Below are positions 1 through 6,773 of a DNA stretch of 20,847 nucleotides, piece after piece. The stretch covers positions 1 through 20,847 of the forward strand of contig RGNC01000014.1 in assembly GCA_010029175.1 (NCBI GenBank), written 5' to 3'. The stretch's first letter is position 1, and each line of letters starts with the position of its first letter. The notes beneath the pieces were generated by a model that saw only the letters and a program-made list of their open reading frames with translations, had not been told where the DNA came from and searched no databases. Both the position numbers and the translations under genes were made by a program. This stretch comes from Synechococcaceae bacterium WB8_1B_136 (lineage in GTDB: Bacteria > Cyanobacteriota > Cyanobacteriia > PCC-6307 > Cyanobiaceae).

Positions 1-34
1 GGCGGGCTGACCTCCGAGAGATTCCACACACCCC

Positions 35-820
35 ATGGCCGGCCACAGCAGATGGGCCCAGATCAAACGCACCAAGGCCGTTGTGGATGCCAAGCGCGGC
101 GCGGTGTTCACCCGGCTGGGACGCGAGATCATGGTGGCGGCCCGGGGCGGTGCCGATCCCGCCGGCAACTTCCAGCTGCGCACGGCCATCGAGAAGGCCA
201 AGGCGGCGCGGGTGCCCAACACCAACATCGAGCGGGCCATCGCCAAGGGCTCCGGCCAGGGCGGTGGCGGTGATCAGTTCGAGGAGGTGCGCTACGAGGG
301 CTATGGCCCCGGGGGCGTGGCGGTGCTGATCGAATCCCTCACCGACAACCGCAACCGCGCCGCCGCAGAGATCCGCCTGGCCTTCAGCAAGAACGGCGGC
401 AACCTGGGGGAAACCGGTTGCGTGGGCTATCTGTTCGACCATCGCAGCGTAGTGCGGCTGGCGATGGCCGGGCTGAAGGAGGATGCCCTGCTGGAGGGGT
501 TGCTGGTCCTGGAGGAGCAGGGCGGACCGGCGGTGCTGGGCTACGAGCTGGAGAGCGAAGCGGACGCCGTGATCGGCGCGGAGGTGTTTGGCGCCTTCGA
601 AGACCTGGAGGCCCTGCAGGACGGCCTGCGCCGCCTGGGCTGGCCCGTGGCCAGCTGGGAGCACCGCTGGATCGCCCAGACCCCCTGCCCATTGGAGGAT
701 CCGGCCGACCTGGCCCGCTGCCTGAGATTGCTGGATGCCCTGGAGGAGCTCGACGACGTGCGCAGCGTGACCTCCAACCTGGAGGCCGACGAGGCACTGA
801 TGCAGGCCGCCTTCAGCTGA
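35..820 (+). CDS. YebC/PmpR family DNA-binding regulator / translation factor
   Basis: The protein (261 aa) opens with the family hallmark MAGHSRWAQIKRTKAVVDAKR, followed by an RLGREIMVAARGG segment and NTNIERAIAKGSG, which are the conserved N-terminal blocks of YebC/PmpR (TACO1 family). The middle carries YEGYGPGGVAVLIE and TDNRNRAAAEIR, also diagnostic, and GGNLGETGCVGYLF follows. Family members are described as transcriptional regulators and, more recently, as factors that relieve ribosome stalling at proline stretches; which role applies here cannot be told from sequence. It is slightly longer than the usual length of about 245-250 aa. The ATG at 35 is fixed by homology of the first residues. 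Its stop overlaps the stop of the convergent nagB gene by a few bases (813-820). Confidence 0.95.
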   Translation: MAGHSRWAQIKRTKAVVDAKRGAVFTRLGREIMVAARGGADPAGNFQLRTAIEKAKAARVPNTNIERAIAKGSGQGGGGDQFEEVRYEGYGPGGVAVLIESLTDNRNRAAAEIRLAFSKNGGNLGETGCVGYLFDHRSVVRLAMAGLKEDALLEGLLVLEEQGGPAVLGYELESEADAVIGAEVFGAFEDLEALQDGLRRLGWPVASWEHRWIAQTPCPLEDPADLARCLRLLDALEELDDVRSVTSNLEADEALMQAAFS

Positions 821-1571
821 GCGCCAACCGCGAGGCGGCCGGCGGATCCATCAGCACCGTGAGCTGAGGGTGCCGTAGCAACCAGCTGGCGGGAAGCGCG
901 GCGCTGGGGGGCTCCTCCAGGGCCCGGCGCAGGATCTCAGCCTTGGCCGCGCCGGTGACCACCAGCAGGATCTGCTCGGCCGCCAGGATCTCGACCATCC
1001 CCAGGGTGATGGCCCGCCGGGGCACTGCAGCGGGATCGCCGCCGAAGGCGGCCGCGTTCTGCAGGGCCGTGGCCGGGGTGAGCTCCAGGCAGCGGCAGGG
1101 GGCATCCGCCCCGCACGGAGGCTCGTTGAACCCCACATGGCCATTGCTGCCCAGGCCCAGCAGCTGCAGGCCGATGCCCCCGGCCGCCGCCACCGCCACC
1201 GCGTAGCGCTGGGCCTCCTGCTCCGGCCACGGGGCGCTGCCATCGGGCAGCTGCAGCTGGCCGGGCCGCAACTCCAGGGGCGCAGCCAGGGCCGTTGCCA
1301 TGGCCGCAGCAAAGGAGCGGGGATCGGAGGGGGCCAAGCCCACGTATTCATCCAGGTTGAAGCTGCGCCAACCGGCCAGCAGCTCAGCGCGCCGCTGCGC
1401 CGGCAGGGCGGCCAGCCGGCGCCGCAGGGCGGCGTACACCGGCTCCATCGTGCGTCCGGTGGCGAGCCCCACCGGCCGGGAGCCCGCCAGGGCCCCCAAC
1501 AGCCGCTCGGCCGCCGCTTCGGCCACGGCGGCGGCATCGGAGAGCCGCAGCAGCGTGGCCGCGGGCGCCAT
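813..1571 (-). CDS. nagB: Glucosamine-6-phosphate deaminase (NagB/6PGL-like)
   Basis: The 252-aa product converts glucosamine-6-phosphate to fructose-6-phosphate and ammonia in the cytoplasm. Visible family motifs are GLATGRTMEPVYAAL (35-49, phosphate-binding region), SFNLDEYVGL (70-79, with Asp74 matching the catalytic aspartate) and LGLGSNGHVGFNEP (138-151, His145 and Glu150 matching the ring-opening histidine and glutamate). Asn143 sits where Escherichia coli NagB has Asp141, a substitution also seen in Gram-positive NagB proteins. The reading frame is open far upstream, but the ATG at 1571 is chosen because homology begins there and because it overlaps the stop of the preceding SpoIID-like gene as TGATG, a translational-coupling arrangement. 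The family also includes 6-phosphogluconolactonase, but the GHVGFNEP block favours NagB. Confidence 0.88.
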   Translation of the reverse strand: MAPAATLLRLSDAAAVAEAAAERLLGALAGSRPVGLATGRTMEPVYAALRRRLAALPAQRRAELLAGWRSFNLDEYVGLAPSDPRSFAAAMATALAAPLELRPGQLQLPDGSAPWPEQEAQRYAVAVAAAGGIGLQLLGLGSNGHVGFNEPPCGADAPCRCLELTPATALQNAAAFGGDPAAVPRRAITLGMVEILAAEQILLVVTGAAKAEILRRALEEPPSAALPASWLLRHPQLTVLMDPPAASRLALS

Positions 1572-2965
1572 CAGGGGCGAGCCCCGGGGGCCACGCCAGG
1601 AGCCAGGGCCAACGCCTCGCCGGCCAGGGTGCTGTAGGGGCGCAGCTGGGTGCCCCGGTAGTAGTGCTGCAGGATCTGCGCATACCCCTGGCCGCGCCGA
1701 GCCAGGGCGTAGGCCCCCCACTGGCTCATGCCGATGCCGTGGCCGAACCCCCGGCCCACCGCCACCAGCTGAACGGCAGGAGCGGGCTGCACGGGTGATG
1801 CCGCCTGGACCGGCGGCGCCACCGGCGGGGGCAGCGGCGCCATGGCTGGCGGTTGCGGCGGGTTCAAGCCGGCGGCTCCCGCCCAGCCCTGGGCCATGGC
1901 GGCCGTGGAGGCCGCCGGGAGCGGCTGCAGCTCGAAGCGCACCCAGGTGCTCTTGAGGCCCAGGCGGCTGCGCAGCTGGGCCCCGCTGAGCAGCAGCTGT
2001 CCGAGCGGACCCACCACCCGCGCCTGGCGCACCCGGCCGGTGGGGGTGGTCGCCACCACGTCGATCGCACTCACCCCACCGGTCTCCGGGAAGGCCTTGA
2101 GCAGCTGGAGCGAATCCAGGGTCTGGCGCCACTGGCGCACCGGAGCCTCGTCGTCGAAATCGGGCACACTCACCAGGTAGGGCAACTGCTGGCCCCAGAG
2201 GTCGCCGCTGCTCTCGGTGCTGCCACCGCTGCTGCTGTGGAACACCGCGTCGATCAGGGCTGTTCCGTAGGTGAGCACTAGCCCGCGGGTGCCGGCAACG
2301 GCGGCGCGGGTTGAGTCGGTTTCCGCCTCCACCCCCCGATACATCTGGCTGGCCACGGTGGCCTTGAGGTCGAAGGGGGCCGAGGGCTTGCGCCCCCTGA
2401 GGGCATAGGTGCGGGCGGCGACCGCCTGGGCCCGCAGGGCCTCGAGCGGCCAACTGGCGGGCATCTCACTGCCCACCACGCTGGCCAGGTAGGTCTCGAG
2501 GGGCACCACATTCACCACCTGCAGGCTCTCCGCCTGGGGGCGGATCTGCAACTGGCCGCGGTAGCGGCGCTGCTGCACCCACAGGCTGGCCTCATCGGCG
2601 TTGGCGATGGGCTCAATCCACAGCTCCGGCCCTGCCACCACAGCGGGCTTGGCCACGCCGGCAGCCGCGGGAGGAGCCATGGCAACGGCCTCCACCCAGC
2701 CGCCCCGCAGCTGCAGCTGCAACACCTGATCGCCGCCTAATTCCTGCAAGATCCGCCCCTGGCGATCCCGCAACCGCAGGCCCCCGGGGCCGGCGCCCCG
2801 CACGCTGAGGGCCGGGCCCTCCTGCAACAGCACCCGCATCGGCGGATCCACCGCGGGCTGGGCCCTCACGGGCCGCCCAGCCACCAGTGGAGCCACCAGG
2901 GCGATCCCCAGGGTGAGCGATCGGAGCGGGAGCAGCTTCACGGCTGTGGGGCCAGGACAGGCCAT
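1571..2965 (-). CDS. Secreted SpoIID/LytB-domain protein
   Basis: This 464-aa protein starts with a likely Sec signal peptide: a hydrophobic stretch around residues 15-30 and a probable cut after VRA at 35. The SpoIID/LytB core runs from about 115 to 345, with LETYLASVVGSEMP (156-169; Glu167 matches the catalytic glutamate of SpoIID lytic transglycosylase), ALRAQAVAARTYAL (176-189) and SSSGGSTESS. A proline-rich linker (about 368-398) precedes the closing block GRGFGHGIGMSQWGAYALA (404-422), typical of the family. SpoIID cleaves peptidoglycan glycan strands stripped of stem peptides; in cyanobacteria the role is unproven, and LytB homologues act as amidase enhancers. An in-frame ATG also exists at 3010; I prefer 2965 because it places the signal peptide at the N-terminus. 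It is coupled to nagB downstream. Confidence 0.85.
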   Translation of the reverse strand: MACPGPTAVKLLPLRSLTLGIALVAPLVAGRPVRAQPAVDPPMRVLLQEGPALSVRGAGPGGLRLRDRQGRILQELGGDQVLQLQLRGGWVEAVAMAPPAAAGVAKPAVVAGPELWIEPIANADEASLWVQQRRYRGQLQIRPQAESLQVVNVVPLETYLASVVGSEMPASWPLEALRAQAVAARTYALRGRKPSAPFDLKATVASQMYRGVEAETDSTRAAVAGTRGLVLTYGTALIDAVFHSSSGGSTESSGDLWGQQLPYLVSVPDFDDEAPVRQWRQTLDSLQLLKAFPETGGVSAIDVVATTPTGRVRQARVVGPLGQLLLSGAQLRSRLGLKSTWVRFELQPLPAASTAAMAQGWAGAAGLNPPQPPAMAPLPPPVAPPVQAASPVQPAPAVQLVAVGRGFGHGIGMSQWGAYALARRGQGYAQILQHYYRGTQLRPYSTLAGEALALAPGVAPGARP

Positions 2966-3042
2966 TGTGACCAGTGCTCCGCGCCGCCGCCAGCCCCGGC
3001 GTGGGAGCATGCCCCCAGAGCTTCCGGGGAGATCCGCCGGCC

Positions 3043-3993
3043 GTGCAGGTCACCTTCCTGGGCACCAGTTCGGGGGTTCCCACCCGCGCCCGCAACGTGT
3101 CGGCGGTGGCCCTGCGGCTGCCCCAGCGGGCCGAGCTGTGGCTGTTCGACTGCGGCGAGGGCACCCAGCACCAGTTCCTGCGCAGCGACCTGCGGGTGAG
3201 CCAGCTGAGCCGCATCTTCATCAGCCATATGCATGGCGACCACGTGTTCGGACTGCCCGGGCTGCTGGCCAGCCTGGGGCTGGCGGGCACCTGCAGCGGC
3301 ATTGATCTCTATGGCCCGGACCCCCTGCGGGACTACCTGGAGGGCGTTCTGCGCACCAGCTCCACCCGCATCAGCTATCCCCTGCGCAGCCACCGGGTGC
3401 GGCAGGCGGCCCAGGCGGGCACCCTGCTGCTCGACGACGGCGACCTCACCGTGCGCTGTGCGCCCCTGACGCACCGAGTGCCGGCCTACGCCTACCGGGT
3501 GGACCAGAAACCCAGGGCCGGCCGTTTCGATGTGGAGCAGGCCAGAGCCCTGGGCATACCGCCGGGCCCCATCTATGCCGACCTCAAGGCCGGTCGCACG
3601 GTCACGCTGGAGGACGGCCGCATCATCAAGGGCGAGGCCCTGTGCGGCCCCGAGCGACCAGGCAGCAGCGTTGTGATCTGCACCGACACGGTGTTCTGCG
3701 AGGCGGCGGTGGAACTGGCGCGCGGCGCCGATCTGCTGATCCACGAGAGCACCTTCGCCCACGCCGAAGCGGAGATGGCCCTGCAACGGCAGCATTCCAC
3801 CAGCACCATGGCCGCCCAGACAGCCCTGGCCGCCGGTGTGAAGCAATTGCTGCTCACCCACTTCAGCCCGCGCTACATGCCGGGCAACCCCGTCACCCCC
3901 GACGACCTGCTGGCCGAGGCCCGGGCCATCTTCCCCAACACCGAGCTGGCCAAGGACTTCCTCAGCCTTGAGGTGGCCGCCAGCGAAGCCTGA
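3043..3993 (+). CDS. rnz: Ribonuclease Z (tRNA 3'-end endonuclease)
   Basis: The 316-aa protein is a metallo-beta-lactamase fold nuclease that trims the 3' trailer of tRNA precursors. The zinc-binding signature SHMHGDH lies at residues 61-67 (His62, His64, Asp66, His67), following FDCGEGTQHQFL (35-46). Later ligands are visible in LTHRVPAYAYRV, in CTDTVFCEAAVELA and in LLLTHFSPRY near the C-terminus. The insert around GPIYADLKAGRTVTLEDG matches the flexible tRNA-binding arm of bacterial short RNase Z. The GTG at 3043 is chosen because the next residues QVTFLGTSSGVPT align with the family start; an in-frame GTG at 2974 would add 23 residues without homology. It is divergent from the SpoIID-like gene with a 77-bp gap. 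The tRNA-Val of this window lacks an encoded CCA, so it would be a natural substrate. Confidence 0.95.
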   Translation: MQVTFLGTSSGVPTRARNVSAVALRLPQRAELWLFDCGEGTQHQFLRSDLRVSQLSRIFISHMHGDHVFGLPGLLASLGLAGTCSGIDLYGPDPLRDYLEGVLRTSSTRISYPLRSHRVRQAAQAGTLLLDDGDLTVRCAPLTHRVPAYAYRVDQKPRAGRFDVEQARALGIPPGPIYADLKAGRTVTLEDGRIIKGEALCGPERPGSSVVICTDTVFCEAAVELARGADLLIHESTFAHAEAEMALQRQHSTSTMAAQTALAAGVKQLLLTHFSPRYMPGNPVTPDDLLAEARAIFPNTELAKDFLSLEVAASEA

Positions 3994-4100
3994 GGCTGCA
4001 ACAGTTCGTGAGTGCCCGGGGCCAGGGGCACCGGCAGGCCCTTTGGCCGTGATACAAGAGCTCTGCTGCGGTTGCGACCGCCACATTGCCGGCGTTTTCG

Positions 4101-4610
4101 ATGGCCTCCTTCTTCTCCTCTGCGCTCCGGACCCTGGTTCGGCTGCTGGTGCTCCCCCTGGCCCTGCTGGTTGGCCTCGTGGCCCCCGCCAACGCCGCCC
4201 AGTGGACCGCCGATCAGCTCACCGTTCCCGCCAACCCCGATGGCACCACGGTGACCTTCAACGAGCAGGAGATCAAGGCCGGCCGCAAGGTGTTCAACTC
4301 CAGCTGCGGCGAGTGCCACGCCGGTGGCATCACCAAGACCAACCACAACGTGGGCCTCGATCCCGAGACCCTCGCCCTGGCCACCCCGCCCCGCGACAAC
4401 GTGGAGGCCCTGGTGGACTACATGAAGGATCCCACCAGCTACGACGGCGAATACAGCATTGCCGACGTGCACCCCAGCATCCGCAGCAGCGATGTGTTCG
4501 TGAAGATGCGCGACCTCAACGACGAAGACCTGCGCCTGATGGCCGGCTTCATCCTGGTGGCCCCCAAGGTGCAGGGTCAGCAGTGGGGCGGCGGCAAGAT
4601 CTACTTCTGA
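4101..4610 (+). CDS. psbV: Photosystem II cytochrome c-550
   Basis: The 169-aa precursor is the extrinsic lumenal subunit that stabilises the oxygen-evolving complex of photosystem II. Residues 1-32/33 form a Sec signal peptide (hydrophobic core 15-28, cut near APANA-A). The haem attachment site is CGECH at 69-73, with Cys69 and Cys72 as thioether ligands and His73 as one axial ligand; His124 in ADVHPSIRSSD is the expected second axial ligand. LALATPPRDNVEALVDYMKDP (about 91-111) and the C-terminus WGGGKIYF are strongly PsbV-specific. The ATG at 4101 gives a normal signal peptide; an in-frame TTG at 4086 would add five residues. The gene stands alone after rnz and ends at a strong terminator. 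Confidence 0.97.
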   Translation: MASFFSSALRTLVRLLVLPLALLVGLVAPANAAQWTADQLTVPANPDGTTVTFNEQEIKAGRKVFNSSCGECHAGGITKTNHNVGLDPETLALATPPRDNVEALVDYMKDPTSYDGEYSIADVHPSIRSSDVFVKMRDLNDEDLRLMAGFILVAPKVQGQQWGGGKIYF

Positions 4611-4677
4611 CGATCCGCCTGTCTGCACAGGGCCTATTGCCCTTTTGGCGGCCCACCCCGCTCGCCTTTGCACTCCA

Positions 4678-4702
4678 GCCCCGCCTCCGGCGGGGCTTTT
4701 TT
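4678..4702 (+). terminator. Rho-independent terminator after psbV
   Basis: A perfect 8-bp stem GCCCCGCC/GGCGGGGC (4678-4685 and 4689-4696) with a three-base loop is followed by six T residues (4697-4702). It lies 67 bp after the psbV stop. This is the clearest terminator in the window. Confidence 0.93.
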
Positions 4703-4753
4703 GTGGCCAGCAGGCAGGTATGCCCAGCAAACAGATGTGGCCAGCAGGCAGGT
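4703..4753. repeat. 17-bp tandem repeat, three copies
   Basis: Directly after the psbV terminator, an 18-bp sequence TGTGGCCAGCAGGCAGGT occurs exactly at 4702-4719 and 4736-4753. The 34-bp spacing is twice 17, and the intervening 17 bases match the unit at about 12 of 17 positions, so this reads as three tandem copies of a 17-mer with a diverged middle copy. Seventeen is not a multiple of three, consistent with non-coding DNA. No function is assigned. Confidence 0.75.
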
Positions 4754-4774
4754 GAGCGGCACGTGTCGATCACC

Positions 4775-4811
4775 CAGCCATGGCTGAGTCTTAGCTAAGC
4801 CTTGGCTAAGC
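4775..4811. repeat. Palindromes and 11-bp tandem repeat in the psbV 3' gap
   Basis: The stretch contains a 12-bp perfect palindrome CAGCCATGGCTG (4775-4786), a 10-bp palindrome CTTAGCTAAG (4790-4799) and two nearly identical 11-bp units, CTTAGCTAAGC (4790-4800) and CTTGGCTAAGC (4801-4811), preceded by a weaker third copy at 4779-4789. It lies immediately downstream of the minus-strand gene ending at 4826 and could fold in its transcript, but there is no T-tract, so I do not call it a terminator. Confidence 0.6.
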
Positions 4812-4825
4812 CAACCCGCAGGCAC

Positions 4826-5257
4826 TCAGCTGGGGGCGCCAGAGCCCAGGGAACCCTGCTCGGCAGCGGGCGCCACATTGGCGGGATCGCAGGAGGCCGC
4901 CTGCTTGCTGTACCACCACTCCTGCAGCGGCGCGCTCAGCCGCAGGGAGAACAGGGTGAGCACCGTCACCGTGGGACGAGACCCCGGCTGCAGCAGCTCC
5001 ACGGCATAGGAGGGGCAGCGCCGGGCTGCCAGGTCGGCCACCAGACGACGCCCCACCCGGCGCCAGCTGGGCTCCTTGCTGCGCCAGGCCAGGCGACAGC
5101 AGGGCCAGGGCAGCTCCTCGCGATCAAACAGCCGGCAGCAGGGGCCGAGCACCCGGAAGCTGTACTGCCCGCCCGGGCTGGTGTGCTCGCTGCCGGGGGG
5201 ATACAGCAGGTCCACCTGGGGCGGCGTCGAGGCCGAGGCAGGGGCGGCAGCGGTCAC
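4826..5257 (-). CDS. Hypothetical protein with paired cysteines
   Basis: I do not recognise this 143-aa protein. After an Ala/Pro-rich N-terminus it reads YSFRVLGPCCRLFDREELPW and then PCCRLAWRS, giving two CC pairs at 40-41 and 53-54, with single cysteines at 81 and 123. The tail (about 124-143) is low-complexity. No membrane segment or clear signal peptide is visible. The frame stays open upstream into the petF terminator; I chose the GTG at 5257 because it lies just downstream of that terminator, whereas a TTG would sit inside the T-tract. There is no ATG candidate in the coding-like part. It follows petF on the same strand but is separated by the terminator, so it is probably transcribed separately or by read-through. 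The start is uncertain and the gene itself moderately so. Confidence 0.55.
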   Translation of the reverse strand: MTAAAPASASTPPQVDLLYPPGSEHTSPGGQYSFRVLGPCCRLFDREELPWPCCRLAWRSKEPSWRRVGRRLVADLAARRCPSYAVELLQPGSRPTVTVLTLFSLRLSAPLQEWWYSKQAASCDPANVAPAAEQGSLGSGAPS

Positions 5258-5282
5258 GGCGACAGCAACTGGGTTCAGTGAC

Positions 5283-5306
5283 AAAAAAGCCACCCCGCAG
5301 GGTGGC
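5283..5306 (-). terminator. Rho-independent terminator after petF
   Basis: Read on the minus strand, a perfect 7-bp stem GCCACCC/GGGTGGC with a four-base loop is followed by six T residues (plus-strand A-tract 5283-5288). It is 88 bp beyond the petF stop and separates petF from the next minus-strand gene. Confidence 0.88.
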
Positions 5307-5393
5307 AGAGGACTGGGCCGCAGGCCAGGCGCAGAGGGCGGTGGCACGGGGCAAGACGCAGTCCGGGTGGAGCAGGTCCACCCGGGCAGGAGC

Positions 5394-5693
5394 TCAATAG
5401 AGCTCTTCTTCGGCGTGGGTCTTGATGGTGCAGTCGCTGGTGGGGTAGGCCACGCAGGTGAGCACGAAGCCAGCTTCGATCTGGTCGTCGTCCAGGAAGC
5501 TCTGATCCGACTGGTCAACGGTGCCCGCGGTCAGCTTGCCGGCGCAGGTGCTGCAAGCGCCAGCACGGCAGGAGTAGGGGAGGTCGATGCCCTGCTCTTC
5601 AGCGGCGTCGAGGATGTACTGGTCGTCGGGAACCTCGATGGTCTTGTTGAGGCCCTCTGCCTCGCTGATGAGGGTGACCTTGTAGGAAGCCAT
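5394..5693 (-). CDS. petF: Plant-type [2Fe-2S] ferredoxin
   Basis: The 99-aa soluble protein carries electrons from photosystem I to ferredoxin-NADP reductase, ferredoxin-thioredoxin reductase and other acceptors. The cluster ligands are visible as C42-x4-C47-x2-C50 within SCRAGACSTCAGKL, and Cys80 in VLTCVAYP. The C-terminus EEELY is the standard end of cyanobacterial PetF, and the length is normal. The ATG at 5693 starts the typical MASYKVTLI. The gene appears monocistronic: prmA upstream on the same strand stops at 5840, leaving about 146 bp for a promoter, and a terminator follows. Low-GC codons are not notable; its strong conservation is what stands out. The ftrV product in this window belongs to a complex that takes electrons from ferredoxin. 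Confidence 0.97.
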   Translation of the reverse strand: MASYKVTLISEAEGLNKTIEVPDDQYILDAAEEQGIDLPYSCRAGACSTCAGKLTAGTVDQSDQSFLDDDQIEAGFVLTCVAYPTSDCTIKTHAEEELY

Positions 5694-5737
5694 GGAAGGG
5701 ATTGGAGCTCACAGGCGCCTGGGGTGAACCCGGGCCC

Positions 5738-5757
5738 GTAGGACGGACCCTTCCTAC
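5738..5757 (-). promoter_or_regulatory. Possible hairpin in petF upstream region
   Basis: A 6-bp inverted repeat (GTAGGA/TCCTAC, 5738-5743 and 5752-5757) with an 8-base loop lies 45-64 bp upstream of the petF ATG. It could be part of the petF 5' leader or a remnant of a prmA terminator, although no T-tract is present. No convincing -10/-35 pair could be picked out in the 146-bp gap. Confidence 0.25.
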
Positions 5758-5839
5758 ATCCGCCAGGGGGGGTTCCTGGGGTTCTGGAGCCTTGAGGCCG
5801 TGAAGCCCAATCAGAACACCGGATACAGATCAGCGTGCC

Positions 5840-6763
5840 TTATGCAACATCAGCCCCTGGGCCGCCCCCGGCCCAGCGGATCGTCATCAGGCCCCACTGG
5901 CTCTGCTGGGCCGTGAGCTCCGCCTGCCAGCCCTGCTCCGCCAGCGCCTGCCGCAGCCGCGGCGCCTGATCCACCAGCAGGCCGCTGAGCAACCCCAGCC
6001 CAGAAGGCGCCAGCACGCTGGTGAAGGCCGGACAGAGGGCCTCGATCACCGGCGCCAGGATGTTGCACAGCAGCAGGTCGGCCGGCTCACCGGCCAGCAG
6101 ATCCGCCAGGGTCTCCACCGAGCCCAAGGCCACCGTGAGCTGATCCTGGAAGCCACTCACTTCGGCGTTGCCGGTGGTGGCCAGCACCGCCAGGGAATCG
6201 GTGTCGGCCGCCGCCACCGAACGGGCCCCCTGCAGCAGGGCCGCGATGCCGAGGATGCCACTGCCGCACCCCAGGTCCGCCACCCGCTGGCCCGTCAGGT
6301 CGAGGTCTTCCAGGGCCTCCAGGCAGAGGCGCGTGGTGGGGTGGCTGCCGGTGCCGAAGGCGCTGCCAGGATCCATGCGGATCACCAGGCGATCGGCATG
6401 CTCAGGCGGCAAGTCGAGCCAGGCCGGCAGGATCAGCAAGCGCTGACCCACGGGATCCGGCTGCCAGTGCTGCTTCCAGCTCAGGCTCCAGTCTTCGTCG
6501 CTCTGGTGCTCCCAGTGGATGGGCGGCAACACCAGGCCGAAGGTGTCCGCCAAGGGGGCCAGGGCCGCCTGCAGCTGCAGCCGCTCGTCCTCAGGCCAAT
6601 CGGCCTCGGGCAGCCAGGCCACCAGCTGACGCTGCTCGGGGGCTTCCGGGGTGTGGCGCACGGCCACCCGGGGAATACCCAGGCTGTTGAGCTTCCAGAG
6701 CAGCGATTCCTCCAGCTCCGGCAGCACGGGAAGTTCCAGACGCCACCAGGCGAGAGCCACCAT
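5840..6763 (-). CDS. prmA: Ribosomal protein L11 methyltransferase
   Basis: The 307-aa enzyme transfers methyl groups from S-adenosylmethionine to ribosomal protein L11. The N-terminal substrate-recognition domain (1 to about 100) includes DWSLSWKQHWQP (91-102), and the catalytic domain carries MDPGSAFGTGSHPTT (130-144), then the SAM-binding motif VADLGCGSGILGIAAL (161-176), and CNILAPVI (233-240) as the fourth motif. These blocks are specific for PrmA among class I methyltransferases. The start at 6763 lies 10 bp after the serA stop, so the two genes should be co-transcribed. Length is normal for the family. Confidence 0.93.
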   Translation of the reverse strand: MVALAWWRLELPVLPELEESLLWKLNSLGIPRVAVRHTPEAPEQRQLVAWLPEADWPEDERLQLQAALAPLADTFGLVLPPIHWEHQSDEDWSLSWKQHWQPDPVGQRLLILPAWLDLPPEHADRLVIRMDPGSAFGTGSHPTTRLCLEALEDLDLTGQRVADLGCGSGILGIAALLQGARSVAAADTDSLAVLATTGNAEVSGFQDQLTVALGSVETLADLLAGEPADLLLCNILAPVIEALCPAFTSVLAPSGLGLLSGLLVDQAPRLRQALAEQGWQAELTAQQSQWGLMTIRWAGGGPGADVA

Positions 6764-6773
6764 CGCTACGGCC

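Noticed and set aside
4050..4055. TGATAC as a psbV -10 box
   Set aside because: No matching -35 at proper spacing; the evidence is too weak to report as a promoter.
2938..4086. Antisense open frame across rnz
   Set aside because: It mirrors RNase Z codons and shows no domain of its own; the plus strand has the HxHxDH signature.
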